NCBI RefSeq assembly: GCF_012396615.1
Contig: NZ_JAAXPV010000008.1
Location: 1-64,000, forward strand
Direction: 5' to 3'
Source: Rothia terrae
GTDB lineage: Bacteria > Actinomycetota > Actinomycetes > Actinomycetales > Micrococcaceae
Length of the DNA stretch: 64,000 nt
Part shown: piece by piece, positions 8,996 through 18,474 of the stretch
How positions within the stretch are numbered: position 1 is the stretch's first letter
Layout: every line of letters begins with the position of its first letter
Position numbers and translations under genes: made by a program
Notes under the pieces: model-generated
What the model was told of the DNA's origin: nothing
The model's input: the letters and a program-made list of their open reading frames with translations, nothing else
Databases searched by the model: none

Positions 8996-10825
8996 GTGGC
9001 ACATCTACTAGGCGGCGAAGCGCTGCACCTCGAATTCCCTACCCGCACTGTATTCTCAGGCATCACCGTTGGCCTCAATGAAGGCAACCGCATCGGCATT
9101 GTCGGTCGCAACGGCGATGGTAAATCAACGCTACTCAAGCTTTTGGGCGGACGCTTGACCCCTGATTCCGGCAAGGTCACAGTTCGCGGCGGCACCCGCA
9201 TCGGCTATCTTGATCAGTCAGACGTTCTTGATAATGAGCACACGGTAGGCACCGCCATTGTGGGAGATACCCCGGAATACGAGTGGGCATCTAACCCGCA
9301 GATTCGCGACGTTATCTCCGGTCTAGTATCAGACCTCGACTGGAACGCGTCCGTTGCATCGCTCTCCGGTGGTCAGCGACGACGCGTTGCTCTTGCCGCT
9401 TTGCTAGCGGGTGACTGGGATGTGCTCATGCTCGACGAGCCCACTAACCACCTCGATGTTGAAGCAATTACTTGGCTTGCTCAGCACCTCAAAAACCGTT
9501 GGAACAAGAATGCTGGTGGCTTGCTCACCGTAACTCACGACCGTTGGTTCCTAGACGAAGTCTGCACTGACACCTGGGAAGTTCACGACGGCATTGTTGA
9601 ACCTTTTGAAGGTGGTTACGCCGCCTACATCTTGCAGCGAGTAGAACGCGACCGCCAGGCTGCCGCCACAGAAGCAAAGCGTCAGAACCTCATGCGTAAG
9701 GAGCTTGCGTGGTTGCGCCGTGGCGCTCCCGCACGAACTTCAAAGCCTAAGTTCCGCATTGACGCGGCAAACGCTTTGATCGCCGATGTTCCGCCGGTTC
9801 GCAACAAGGTTGAGCTGTCTCAGATGGCTGTCTCGCGTCTGGGCAAAGACGTTGTCGATATTGAAAACGTTGATGTTTCATACGATGACCCAACGCAACC
9901 CAATGGCAAGCGTGACGTGCTCAAGAAGGTCACCTGGCGCATCGCCCCTGGCGAGCGTACCGGCATTATGGGCGTTAATGGTGCCGGTAAATCCACTCTG
10001 CTCGGTCTCGTGACAGGTGCTACGCAGCCTTCTTCAGGACGCGTCAAGCACGGCAAAACTGTTGTAGTGGCGACTTTGACCCAGCAGCTTGACGAGCTCA
10101 AAGACGTTGAGAACGACCGCGTCTCAGATGTGATTGGGCGTAAGAAAACTTCTTACGTTACCGACGGTAAAGAAATGACCCCCGGACAGCTCTTGGAGCG
10201 CCTGGGCTTTACATCGGCGCAGCTTTCTACCCCGGTGAGGGATCTTTCCGGCGGTCAGAAGCGCCGTCTTCAGCTCCTTCTGATTCTGTTAGATGAACCC
10301 AACGTACTCATCCTCGACGAGCCTTCTAACGACCTTGATACCGATATGCTCGCGGCAATGGAAGATTTGCTGGATACGTGGCCTGGCACTTTGCTCGTGG
10401 TCTCGCACGACCGTTATCTCATGGAACGTGTAACGGATCAACAGTACGCCATCATCGATGGCACCTTCCGCCATCTGCCCGGCGGTGTAGAGCAATATCT
10501 GCAGCTTTCTTCAGCAGGTGCGGCAGGACGCGGTGCAGGCACCGTCACCTCATCGTCGCCGCTGGAAAAGCAAGGAGCTGCTCAGGGTAACGCGCCCAAG
10601 GCATCCGGTGCTGAAATTCGTGCGGCTCAAAAAGAAATGAACCAGATTGACCGCAAGCTCACCAAACTCTCCGATCAAAAAGAGAAGTTGCACGAGCAGA
10701 TGGCGCAGCACGACCAGTCTGACTACACCGGGCTGGCAGAATTCAGCACCAAACTTCAACAACTTGATGATGAGGTAGAAGAGCTAGAAACGCGCTGGAT
10801 GGAGCTGTCGGAGGTTGTGGACTAA
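8996..10825 (+). CDS. ABC-F family ATPase (Uup/EttA-like)
   Basis: A 609-residue soluble protein with two ATP-binding cassettes and no membrane segment. The first cassette has Walker A GRNGDGKST near residue 38, signature LSGGQRRR near 123 and LDEPTNHLD near 148. The second has Walker A GVNGAGKST near 325, LSGGQKRR near 418 and LILDEPSNDLD near 438. Between them lies the charged inter-domain linker. The last 90 residues form a Lys/Glu-rich coiled coil (EIRAAQKEMNQIDRKL onward), as in Uup-type members, which act on ribosomes. Which ABC-F job it has, translation factor or antibiotic protection, cannot be decided from sequence. The GTG start looks leaderless. Confidence 0.9.
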   Translation: MAHLLGGEALHLEFPTRTVFSGITVGLNEGNRIGIVGRNGDGKSTLLKLLGGRLTPDSGKVTVRGGTRIGYLDQSDVLDNEHTVGTAIVGDTPEYEWASNPQIRDVISGLVSDLDWNASVASLSGGQRRRVALAALLAGDWDVLMLDEPTNHLDVEAITWLAQHLKNRWNKNAGGLLTVTHDRWFLDEVCTDTWEVHDGIVEPFEGGYAAYILQRVERDRQAAATEAKRQNLMRKELAWLRRGAPARTSKPKFRIDAANALIADVPPVRNKVELSQMAVSRLGKDVVDIENVDVSYDDPTQPNGKRDVLKKVTWRIAPGERTGIMGVNGAGKSTLLGLVTGATQPSSGRVKHGKTVVVATLTQQLDELKDVENDRVSDVIGRKKTSYVTDGKEMTPGQLLERLGFTSAQLSTPVRDLSGGQKRRLQLLLILLDEPNVLILDEPSNDLDTDMLAAMEDLLDTWPGTLLVVSHDRYLMERVTDQQYAIIDGTFRHLPGGVEQYLQLSSAGAAGRGAGTVTSSSPLEKQGAAQGNAPKASGAEIRAAQKEMNQIDRKLTKLSDQKEKLHEQMAQHDQSDYTGLAEFSTKLQQLDDEVEELETRWMELSEVVD

Positions 10826-10834
10826 AGATTAATC

Positions 10835-11944
10835 ATGTCTTTACCAAGATTAGGAATTTTCTCGCCCTGGGATTTTACGGATGAATATGCGTGGTCCGGG
10901 GTTGCGCATCATTCGGTACAAGCATTATCGGCTCACACCAAAGTTTCTGCGGTTCAGGTTCCTAAAACCTCCGATGCTTTTATTGACCGAGGTCTTACTA
11001 AAGCCAGCGGAAGTATTCTTCACAAAACTTACCTACCTTCTCACGCGCTAACTACAGCCACTCAACAAAGTCGTCTTACGGCGCAACTTGTACAAAAGAA
11101 GCTTAGTGATTGCGATGCGTTGATCTCGCTTGCGGCTTCTTCTCAGAGTTTACTTATCCCTAAAGATAGACCGCTAATACAGGTCACGGATTCATCGTTT
11201 GAAGCGATGAGCCGCTCTTACTACCGCAATGGGCAACTCTCAAGGTTATCTTTCTATCAGGGAAAAGCTGTAGATTACCTTTCGTCGCGTAAGAGCGACC
11301 ATTATGTGGTGGCTAGCGATTGGTCGGCTGATGTACTCATGAGAGACCTCGGCCTTGCTTCAGGGAAAATCACGGTTGCCCCTTTTGGGCCTGGGACTCT
11401 CCCTGTTAGCCAGCCTCCTGTTAGAGAAGAACACGAAGAGCTAAGAGTTTTATTTATTGCTTCGGATTGGAAGCGTAAGGGCGGAGACACGGTGCTGACC
11501 GCCGTTGCAGAAGCCCGCACTAAAAGAAAAATTACCCTGACTGTTGTGGGGCAAAAACCTGCGAGCGGATTACCCGAGTGGGTAAATTTTCTTGGACGCC
11601 TCAGCCGCCAAGAGCTTTCCATACAGTATTTTTCTCACGATGTTCTTGTAGAACCAACGCAAGCCAGCGCAGGCGGGGTGGTTATTACAGACGCTATCGC
11701 CCACGGGCTCCCCGTTATCGCCACAAACGTTGGTGGAGTACCTACGCTTGTTCAAGACGGAGTGACGGGCTTTCTCATTGAGAATCTTAGATCGCCGAAT
11801 AATCATTTATCGCACCTAATGAGTTCACTCTCTCAATCTTCGTTACAAGAGTTCTCAGCTCATTGTCTAAAAGACTATTCTCAACGCATGAATTGGGACT
11901 CCTGGTCTCGCGAATTGCTCAATGTGGTTAATGAAATAAATTAA
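10835..11944 (+). CDS. Glycosyltransferase family 4 (GT-B fold)
   Basis: 369 residues. The C-terminal half shows the GT4 nucleotide-sugar domain: LRVLFIASDWKRKGGD near 205, VVGQKP near 240, and the E-x7-E-like block VEPTQASAGGVVITDAIAHGLPVIAT near 275-300, followed by GGVPTLVQDG. These are retaining glycosyltransferases that use nucleotide sugars at the inner face of the membrane. It begins nine bases after the ABC-F stop on the same strand, without a clear ribosome site, so it is probably cotranscribed. Donor and acceptor are unknown; cell-wall glycan or glycolipid synthesis is likely. Confidence 0.85.
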   Translation: MSLPRLGIFSPWDFTDEYAWSGVAHHSVQALSAHTKVSAVQVPKTSDAFIDRGLTKASGSILHKTYLPSHALTTATQQSRLTAQLVQKKLSDCDALISLAASSQSLLIPKDRPLIQVTDSSFEAMSRSYYRNGQLSRLSFYQGKAVDYLSSRKSDHYVVASDWSADVLMRDLGLASGKITVAPFGPGTLPVSQPPVREEHEELRVLFIASDWKRKGGDTVLTAVAEARTKRKITLTVVGQKPASGLPEWVNFLGRLSRQELSIQYFSHDVLVEPTQASAGGVVITDAIAHGLPVIATNVGGVPTLVQDGVTGFLIENLRSPNNHLSHLMSSLSQSSLQEFSAHCLKDYSQRMNWDSWSRELLNVVNEIN

Positions 11945-11967
11945 CTAAATCAGCGGATTTGAACCCG

Positions 11968-12966
11968 CTAACCCTCCGCCGGTGTTTTCACCGCTACCGC
12001 GTAGCGTCCGCGTCGGCGCAAAGATTTAGCGAGTGCTTCGGCGTCCGCCTCGCTTTCCATGAGCAGGGCGATGGTTGGGCCGGAGCCTGACACGAAGGAC
12101 GCCACGATTTGTGCGTCTTGAAATCCCAGCGTCTTTGCTAATTCAGGTTGCAAAGTTAATGCTGGTTGTTGCAAATCATTGCGCAAATACCGCGAAATTT
12201 CGTGCAAACGAGCAATCGGCGCGCCTGTTGAGGTGAGTGCCTCCAGTAGTTCCTCAGGTACGTTCAGCTCCCCCGGTGCAGGGTACTTATTCTGCTCGCG
12301 TCCTGCATCAAGTTCAGCGAAAACAGCTGGCGTTGAAAGCCCGGTGGTCGATGCGACCATCACAAGATTCAAGGCGCTATCTTCGCTACCCTCAGACTCG
12401 ATGTGCGTGAGTTCATCACCTACGCCCATGCCAATGGCCAGTCCGCCAGCGTATGCGAAGGGCACGTCGGCACCTAAGGTAGCCGCAATTTCAAGGATGC
12501 GAGGCTCAGCCACCGGCGCATCCACGAGCCCTGCACGTACCAGGTACTCGTTCATTGCGCGCAAGGTAGCCGCGGCGTCCGCAGAACCACCGCCCATGCC
12601 ACCGGCAACAGGCACAGCCTTCACCAGGTGAATATCGAGGCTGACATCAAGCACCGTCAGATTCTGCTCCAGCAAAATAAGCTCAGCTGCCTTGGAGGCA
12701 AGATTCTTGTTATTCAACGGCACAACGGATAAATCAAACTCGCCTGCTTGCGCCATCTGATCCAGCAAAGAGCCCTCAGCAATAGATGCCGATACAGTGA
12801 TGCCGCGACGCTGTGTTGGGGTCAGCACCACCCGCTCATACATCGACACTGCAGAATACAGGCTAGCCACCGGGTGGTAGCCATCTCCTCTCACGCCACC
12901 CACCGCGAAAAATAGATTTACTTTTCCGGGGGCTAACGCCTCAACGCTGGTACTGTCAGAACTCAT
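11968..12966 (-). CDS. ispE: 4-diphosphocytidyl-2-C-methyl-D-erythritol kinase
   Basis: 332 residues, GHMP kinase fold. It phosphorylates CDP-methylerythritol in the non-mevalonate isoprenoid pathway, which feeds UppS, menaquinone and carotenoid synthesis. APGKVNLFFAVGG near residue 12 is the substrate-binding start; PVAGGMGGGSADAAAT near 115 is the ATP-binding glycine loop; FVSGSGPTIALL near 290 is the third GHMP motif. Start is ATG at 12966 with AAGGAG about 11 bases upstream. It follows rsmA with 15 bases between, an order conserved in actinobacteria. One AAGGACGC (12095) falls in its C-terminal coding part. Confidence 0.95.
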   Translation of the reverse strand: MSSDSTSVEALAPGKVNLFFAVGGVRGDGYHPVASLYSAVSMYERVVLTPTQRRGITVSASIAEGSLLDQMAQAGEFDLSVVPLNNKNLASKAAELILLEQNLTVLDVSLDIHLVKAVPVAGGMGGGSADAAATLRAMNEYLVRAGLVDAPVAEPRILEIAATLGADVPFAYAGGLAIGMGVGDELTHIESEGSEDSALNLVMVASTTGLSTPAVFAELDAGREQNKYPAPGELNVPEELLEALTSTGAPIARLHEISRYLRNDLQQPALTLQPELAKTLGFQDAQIVASFVSGSGPTIALLMESEADAEALAKSLRRRGRYAVAVKTPAEG

Positions 12967-12981
12967 TTCGTCTAGCTCTCC

Positions 12982-13860
12982 TTAGCGAGATTCAGTCTCA
13001 GATTGCGAAGGGAAATCATGGGCGGCCTCAGCGATTTTCACAAAATCGTGAATATCCAGCTTCTCACCGCGGAGCGTGGGGTCAATGCCCGAAGCCTCAA
13101 GAATCTCACCGGCGCGGGCAGAGCTACCCGCCCAGCCACCGAGTGCTGCGCGCAACGTCTTACGGCGCTGAGCGAACGCGGCATCAATAATGGCAAAAAC
13201 ATCTTCGCGCGGCACATCAGACAGCAACTCAGGGCGACGCTTAAAGGCCACCAGCCCAGACTTAATCTTTGGCGCAGGCCAGAAAACATTGGTGCCGATA
13301 ACACCCGCCTTCGACACCTCGCAGAACCAGTTAGCTTTGACGCTGGGAACACCGTAAATCTTAGAACCGGGCTTTGCAGCAAGACGGTCGGCAACTTCAT
13401 CCTGCACCATAACCAAAGCGTGGTCGATGGACGGGAACTGCCTCAGCAAGTGAATGAGCACCGGCACAGCCACGTTATAGGGCAGGTTTGCGACCAAAGC
13501 GGTGGGGGTCTTGGGCAACTCCATCACGCGCATCGCATCGTTCAGCACCACATCAATGCGAGCCTCTGAACCTGGACGGAACTTAGCGATTGTCGCAGGT
13601 AATTGTTGCGCCAGTGGCGGGTCAATTTCAACAGCAACCATGTCGCGGGCGGCATCCAAAATACCCAGCGTCAATGAACCCAAGCCCGGCCCAACTTCAA
13701 GCACAGTTTCGTCACTGTCGATATTAGCCGTTGCAATAATGCGACGAATCGTGTTGGGGTCGATTACGAAGTTCTGACCGAGGGTTTTGGTCGGACGTAT
13801 GCCCAGTACATCCGCCAGTTCGCGGATCTCCTGTGGGCCAAGAAGTTGCTGTTCTATCAC
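12982..13860 (-). CDS. rsmA: 16S rRNA (adenine1518-N6/adenine1519-N6)-dimethyltransferase
   Basis: 292 residues. RsmA (KsgA) dimethylates two adjacent adenines in the 3' hairpin of 16S rRNA during small-subunit assembly. [16 protein letters not shown] near residue 27 is the N-terminal family block, [12 protein letters not shown] near 55 is SAM motif I, and [13 protein letters not shown] near 125 carries the NLPY catalytic motif. The GTG start at 13860 is preceded by TAGAAT seven bases upstream and lacks a ribosome site, so the mRNA is probably leaderless. It heads rsmA-ispE. In many actinobacteria rpfB sits between tatD and rsmA; here a small phosphatase gene does. Confidence 0.95.
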   Translation of the reverse strand: MIEQQLLGPQEIRELADVLGIRPTKTLGQNFVIDPNTIRRIIATANIDSDETVLEVGPGLGSLTLGILDAARDMVAVEIDPPLAQQLPATIAKFRPGSEARIDVVLNDAMRVMELPKTPTALVANLPYNVAVPVLIHLLRQFPSIDHALVMVQDEVADRLAAKPGSKIYGVPSVKANWFCEVSKAGVIGTNVFWPAPKIKSGLVAFKRRPELLSDVPREDVFAIIDAAFAQRRKTLRAALGGWAGSSARAGEILEASGIDPTLRGEKLDIHDFVKIAEAAHDFPSQSETESR

Positions 13861-13867
13861 GGGCTCT

Positions 13868-13873
13868 ATTCTA
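13868..13873 (-). promoter_or_regulatory. Leaderless -10 box for rsmA
   Basis: On the minus strand TAGAAT is followed by seven bases and then the GTG start of rsmA. No Shine-Dalgarno sequence is present. Confidence 0.5.
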
Positions 13874-13912
13874 GCTAAAAGTAGGGGTTATTGAGGATGC
13901 TGTACTGGTAGC

Positions 13913-14509
13913 TTATGCTTGCGGCGCGTTACGTGTACCGAGCCAGGGCAACAAGATGTCTAGTCCTGCCTCGACTTCTTCCACCGCTTTCTTCGCGGCT
14001 TGCGGGCCGAGCCTGAAGGGGTCCGCGATGGAATCTTCAGGGATTTCGAGCAGGTTGAGAGTGGTGAGATAACCCAGCGCATCGTTGCCTTCACCGCCAC
14101 CTGCGTACGCCCGCTGAATCTGTTTAAGCAGGACTACTTTGCGGTGAAACTGCGGGAACTCACGGATGAGCCACTGGCGATGGGTACTATCCATCGCTAC
14201 AATGAGCGCCGCATTTTCTGCGAGCGCACACGTCATCTGCTTGGCACGGTAACCGCGAATGTTGATGCCGCGGTGCACGAGTTCACGGTCAATATCGGGG
14301 GCTACGCCGGAGCCGACGACGGCGCCTACGCCTGCACTGTCGAAGCGCCAACCGTCGTTGATATCGCGGTGGCGGGCAATGAGTTCTGCTGATGCGCTGC
14401 GTGCGATATTTCCGGTGCACACGAACAAGATAGTGTTGCGGTCTTGGTCGATGACCGGGGCGGGGGCGTCCTTGCGCTTGAGTAAGGACGCAACGTTGAA
14501 TTTAGACAT
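13913..14509 (-). CDS. Low-molecular-weight protein-tyrosine phosphatase family protein
   Basis: 198 residues. The phosphatase P-loop C-x5-R-S is intact: VCTGNIARSASAEL near residues 30-43, and a DP pair (IADPFRLG near 165) supplies the usual general acid. Low-molecular-weight phosphatases of this type dephosphorylate tyrosine (or arginine) and often control polysaccharide export or stress responses. About 25 residues precede the catalytic domain, and the protein is slightly longer than the typical 150. It sits between tatD and rsmA, the place of rpfB in many relatives. Its first codons carry an inverted pair of AAGGACGC motifs (14466 and 14484). The substrate is unknown. Confidence 0.8.
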   Translation of the reverse strand: MSKFNVASLLKRKDAPAPVIDQDRNTILFVCTGNIARSASAELIARHRDINDGWRFDSAGVGAVVGSGVAPDIDRELVHRGINIRGYRAKQMTCALAENAALIVAMDSTHRQWLIREFPQFHRKVVLLKQIQRAYAGGGEGNDALGYLTTLNLLEIPEDSIADPFRLGPQAAKKAVEEVEAGLDILLPWLGTRNAPQA

Positions 14510-14528
14510 GCTTGTTTTTCTTTTGCTT

Positions 14529-15602
14529 TTAGTCTGCCCAGCTGCCGTAGACGCGCTGCGTGTTCTCGTAGATGGTGCGGCAGAGTCCTTGAAGGTCTTG
14601 TTCGCGGTGTTGCGCCATAAAACGCACGGTGTAGTTGACCATGTAGGACGCGTTAGGGCGGCCGCGGAAGGGGTGCGGGGTCAAAAAAGGTGCGTCGGTT
14701 TCGGCGAGGACGAGCTCAGGACGCGCGATTTTCAGGGATTCTTGAATACCGTGAGAGTTTTTGAAGGTGACGGTACCTGCAAAGCTCATGTACCAGCCGT
14801 TGGTATTGCAGATTTCGGCAAGCTCGGCATCACCGGAGTAGCAGTGGAAAACTACTTTCTCTGGTGCGCCTTCTTCGTTGAGGATGCGCACAACGTCATC
14901 GTGGGCGTCACGGTCATGGATTTGTAGTGCTTTACCGTGCTTTTTGGCGATGCGGATGTGCTCGCGGAAGCTGTACTGCTGTGCGTCTTTACCGTCTTCG
15001 CCAGTGCGGAAGTAGTCTAAGCCGGTCTCACCGATGGCACGCACGCGCTCGTGTGACGCCATTTTTTCGATGGCTGCCAATGCGCGATCGAGTTCACCGG
15101 TTTCAGCGAGTTTCGGAGCCTCGTTGGGGTGTAGTGCAACGGCTGCTAGGACGCGTGGCTCTACGGAGGCGACCTTCACGGCATAGAGGCTTGAAGGGAT
15201 ATCGCATCCAACCTGCACCACTGACTCAATACCCAGTGCGGCACCGGTATCAAGCGCGTCGTGAACGGAAACCTCGACCTCGCCGTCCAGCAAGTCCATG
15301 TGGGTGTGATTATCCATGATGGGATGCGGCAAGGGAGCCGGTGCTGGTGGGAACACGAGGTTGCGTTTGCGGCCGCCGTCGCCCTCGGTTGAACGACGTC
15401 GCGTGCCTTCCCCGCTTTCTTCGCCTTCGACGCTGTAACGCTCAGCTTCATAGGCAGGCGGAGTTTCGCCCTCCTCGACAGTTGCTTTCGTGCTGAAGAT
15501 GCTCGCGTTGATTTCCTGCTGTGTGGGCAGAGTAAAGCTGAACTGCTCGGCAAGTTGAGTCACATCATTCTCGCTCATGCACGGGTTCTTTGAAGTGCAC
15601 AT
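14529..15602 (-). CDS. tatD: TatD family hydrolase (Mg-dependent DNase)
   Basis: 357 residues. The TatD domain (about residues 95-355) shows the metal-binding MDNHTHMDLL, ALHPNEAPK, IGETGLDYFR, LQIHDRDAHDD, FHCYSGD and LAETDAPFLTP blocks. TatD enzymes are metal-dependent 3'-5' exonucleases or related amidohydrolases. Roughly 90 residues at the N-terminus, rich in Glu, Arg and Gly, are additional to the standard 260-residue enzyme and look disordered. The ATG at 15602 has AAGGA five bases upstream, which supports the extension. An AGGACGC heptamer lies at 14645. Confidence 0.9.
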   Translation of the reverse strand: MCTSKNPCMSENDVTQLAEQFSFTLPTQQEINASIFSTKATVEEGETPPAYEAERYSVEGEESGEGTRRRSTEGDGGRKRNLVFPPAPAPLPHPIMDNHTHMDLLDGEVEVSVHDALDTGAALGIESVVQVGCDIPSSLYAVKVASVEPRVLAAVALHPNEAPKLAETGELDRALAAIEKMASHERVRAIGETGLDYFRTGEDGKDAQQYSFREHIRIAKKHGKALQIHDRDAHDDVVRILNEEGAPEKVVFHCYSGDAELAEICNTNGWYMSFAGTVTFKNSHGIQESLKIARPELVLAETDAPFLTPHPFRGRPNASYMVNYTVRFMAQHREQDLQGLCRTIYENTQRVYGSWAD

Positions 15603-15679
15603 ATCAATCCTTCATACCGGGTCTTCGGTAGTTATCTCTAACGGCTCAGTGGCAAGTAAATACTTACCCAAGCGTCTGT

Positions 15680-16579
15680 CTAGTTTCGGGCCGCCAGTGT
15701 TGCTTCGTAGAGCTCGCGCTTACTCACACCTGTTTCTGCGGCAACTTGTGCAGCGGCAGCTTTGAGGCGCATACCGTCTTCGACCAGAGCGAGGACGCGG
15801 TCGGTCAAACTATCTGCCGACTGCGCTTCTGGTTCGGGCGCGCCTTCAACGACAACTGCAATCTCACCGCGAATACGCTCATTATTTTCAGCCCACTGCA
15901 CCAATTCAGCCAGCGTTCCCCGAATAATTTCTTCGTGCAGTTTAGTAAGTTCACGGCAAACCACGGCACAGCGTTCCTCGCCAAAAGTCGAGGCAAAATC
16001 GCGCAAGGTTGCTTCAAGGCGATGCGGCGACTCATAGAACACCATAGTGCGTTCTTCATTCGCCAACGACGCCAAACGTCGGGCGCGATCTGAACCCTTA
16101 CGCGCTAAAAACCCCTCAAAAGTAAAGCGTCCAGTAGGTAGGCCAGACACTGCCAAGGCGCTGAGCACCGCAGAAGGACCAGGGGCAACAGTTACCGGTA
16201 GATCAGCGTCCGCCACAGCCTGCGCAGCAGCATAGCCCGGATCAGAAACTGTCGGCATACCCGCATCCGACAGCAACAAAACAGTCTTACCAGACTCAAC
16301 AGCCTCCACGATCTGCGCGCTACGCTCAGATTCATTGTGATCGTGGTTGACGATAGTTCGACCGATCGTTTTGACGCCCAAACCCGAGGCAAGCGTGCGC
16401 AATTTGCGGGTGTCTTCAACAGCGATTAGGTCAGCAGTTGCCAGATAGTGTTTGAGACGATCAGTAGCATCGCCCAAATTGCCGATAGGAGTACCGCCAA
16501 GCACCAGCACCCCGCCGTCTGCGGTTTCGGTGCTGTATCCGTCATCGAGCTGGTCAAACTCTTCGAGTGTCTCGCTCAC
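15680..16579 (-). CDS. rsmI: 16S rRNA (cytidine1402-2'-O)-methyltransferase
   Basis: 299 residues. RsmI methylates the ribose of C1402 in the decoding centre. The conserved blocks VLGGTPIGNLGDAT near residue 27, VEDTRKL near 54, LLLSDAGMPTVSDPG near 100, FEGFLARKGSDR near 153 and VFYESPHRLEATL near 180 are all present. The GTG start at 16579 has AAGGGG seven bases upstream. It is divergent from pmt, the order found in Mycobacterium and other actinobacteria. The C-terminal helix-turn-helix-like tail (AAAQVAAETGVSKRELYEA) is typical of the family. Confidence 0.95.
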   Translation of the reverse strand: MSETLEEFDQLDDGYSTETADGGVLVLGGTPIGNLGDATDRLKHYLATADLIAVEDTRKLRTLASGLGVKTIGRTIVNHDHNESERSAQIVEAVESGKTVLLLSDAGMPTVSDPGYAAAQAVADADLPVTVAPGPSAVLSALAVSGLPTGRFTFEGFLARKGSDRARRLASLANEERTMVFYESPHRLEATLRDFASTFGEERCAVVCRELTKLHEEIIRGTLAELVQWAENNERIRGEIAVVVEGAPEPEAQSADSLTDRVLALVEDGMRLKAAAAQVAAETGVSKRELYEATLAARN

Positions 16580-16693
16580 TGTTTCGCCCCTTATCGTCTA
16601 AAACCTTGTACCCGTTCGATTCTAGTCGGTTGCCACCCCAAGAAGAAAAGACCCGCATCATGCCAGATACCGCTGAAAAATTAGGCGGCTTGA

Positions 16694-16704
16694 TACCATA
16701 GGCG
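16694..16704 (+). promoter_or_regulatory. Leaderless -10 box for pmt
   Basis: TACCAT at 16694-16699 is followed by five bases and GTG at 16705, then ATG at 16708. No ribosome site is seen, so transcription probably starts at the start codon. Confidence 0.5.
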
Positions 16705-18333
16705 GTGATGTCTACTTCCACGCAATCCCCCAATTCTCAGGTGCCACGCGTAGTATCTGCACGCGATGCTTTCACCGAAAAAACCCTGCGAGCGCGTCTT
16801 GCAGTTGCCGATATCGCACTACCCGCTAACGGCTGGCTGGCACCGTTCTTGGTTGTCGTACTCGCCGGCGTCATGCGCTTTTGGCATTTGGGCTACCCCA
16901 ATGCTGTTGTTTTTGATGAAACCTACTACGCCAAAGACGCTTACTCGCTGTTGCACTTTGGTTACGAACGCGGGTGGAGCGAAGGCGCTAACGACAGCTT
17001 TGTGGCGGGGCACCCAACAGGGATTTTGAGCTCTGCTGAGTACGTGGTTCACCCACCGGTTGGTAAGTGGATGATTGCCTTTGGCATGATGCTTTTTGGG
17101 GATAACAACCCGGTGGGCTGGCGTTTTAGTGCCGCACTCATTGGTACGCTCTCGGTTGCCCTGGTTGCTATTGCAGCGTGGCAGCTTTTTAGGTCGGTTT
17201 CAGTAGCCACCGTAGCTGCTTTCCTCATTGCCATCGACGGGCATCACTTTGTGCAATCGCGCTTTGCTCTGCTCGATATCTTCCTCATGTTCTGGTTGCT
17301 AGCCACCTTCGTGTTACTTCTGGCTGATAGGACGCATGCGCGGCGAAAACTCGCATCCAAGATTGCGGCAAATGCCCGTGAAAACGGCGGTATTCCCGCT
17401 GACAGTTTCATGAAGTTCGGCCCTATACTTGAGTTCCGGTACTGGCGTTTTGCGGCGGGTATTACTGCCGCGCTGGCAGCAGGCGTGAAGTGGAATGCGC
17501 TGTTCTTCATCGCCATCTTTGGTATTCTCACCGTTCTATGGGACATGAACGCCCGACGCATTGCGGGCGTGAAAAACTGGCTACTGGCAGGCATCGTTAA
17601 AGACGGTATTCTCGCCTTCGTGTACATGATCATCTGCGGCATTTTCTGGTACGTCCTGACGTGGAGCGGCTGGTTAGCATCTTCCACCGCCTACCACCGC
17701 AACTGGGCGCAAGAGCACCCAGGTGAGGGCGTCCAGTGGTTGCCCGCTCCCCTGCGCTCCTTATGGGAATACCATGTCAGCGCATATACCTTCCACACGG
17801 GGTTGAGTTCTGAACACACCTACATGTCGCCGGCCTGGAAGTGGCTCATTCTTGCGCGTCCCACTTCTTACTACTACGAATCCCCCAAAAACGGCATTGA
17901 CGGGTGCACCGTTGATAGCTGTTCATCGGCTGTTCTCAATATCGGTAACCCGTTGATTTGGTGGTCGTTTATTATCGCGGCGGTCTTTGCTCTTGCCATC
18001 ATGGTGATTCGACGCGACTGGCGTTTTACCGCGCTATGGATTGTTTTCGCGGTGGGCTATTTCCCGTGGTTCTTGTACCCGCACCGCACCATGTTCTTCT
18101 TCTACGCTCTTTCATTCGAGCCCTACATGGTGCTCATGTTGGCTGGTCTTTTGGGTCTTATTCTTGGCCGCCGTAGCGACAGCGTACGACGCCGAAAGAT
18201 CGGTTTGTGGGTTGTTGGCATTTATCTGATTGTTGCCCTCCTGCTCAGTATTTTCTTCCTGCCCATTTGGACGGCTCAGGTGATTCCCTACGAGCACTGG
18301 CGCTGGCGTATGTGGTTTGACGCGTGGATTTAA
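16705..18333 (+). CDS. pmt: Dolichyl-phosphate-mannose-protein mannosyltransferase (PMT, GT39)
   Basis: 542 residues, a polytopic membrane enzyme that moves mannose from polyprenyl-phosphate-mannose to Ser/Thr of secreted proteins. VVFDETYYAKDAYSLL near residue 72 holds the catalytic Asp-Glu pair of the first outside loop; HPPVGKWMIAFGM near 113 and GWRFSAALIG near 137 are further PMT blocks. Around ten hydrophobic helices follow. Secreted proteins such as the L,D-transpeptidase or the LGFP protein could be targets, but this is inference. Start is GTG 16705 or ATG 16708, probably leaderless. It ends at a strong bidirectional terminator. Confidence 0.93.
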   Translation: MMSTSTQSPNSQVPRVVSARDAFTEKTLRARLAVADIALPANGWLAPFLVVVLAGVMRFWHLGYPNAVVFDETYYAKDAYSLLHFGYERGWSEGANDSFVAGHPTGILSSAEYVVHPPVGKWMIAFGMMLFGDNNPVGWRFSAALIGTLSVALVAIAAWQLFRSVSVATVAAFLIAIDGHHFVQSRFALLDIFLMFWLLATFVLLLADRTHARRKLASKIAANARENGGIPADSFMKFGPILEFRYWRFAAGITAALAAGVKWNALFFIAIFGILTVLWDMNARRIAGVKNWLLAGIVKDGILAFVYMIICGIFWYVLTWSGWLASSTAYHRNWAQEHPGEGVQWLPAPLRSLWEYHVSAYTFHTGLSSEHTYMSPAWKWLILARPTSYYYESPKNGIDGCTVDSCSSAVLNIGNPLIWWSFIIAAVFALAIMVIRRDWRFTALWIVFAVGYFPWFLYPHRTMFFFYALSFEPYMVLMLAGLLGLILGRRSDSVRRRKIGLWVVGIYLIVALLLSIFFLPIWTAQVIPYEHWRWRMWFDAWI

Positions 18334-18374
18334 CCGTTGCGTTAGCTAGCCCGGTAGAAAAAGAGTGACATTAT

Positions 18375-18420
18375 AAAAGCGTCGCGCTCTCCTTATATTC
18401 CAGGGGAGCGCGACGCTTTT
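18375..18420. terminator. Bidirectional terminator between pmt and the TIGR01906 gene
   Basis: AAAAGCGTCGCGCTCTCC and GGAGCGCGACGCTTTT form a long stem with A and T tracts on both sides, suitable for both converging genes. Confidence 0.85.
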
Positions 18421-18474
18421 GTGATGCTGAGGCAGTTATCAACCGCGTGAGCACGGTGTAGTAAGTGCTCCTGC

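Noticed and set aside
13003-13569. Long plus-strand reading frame opposite rsmA
   Set aside because: Antisense shadow of rsmA with no family resemblance or ribosome site.
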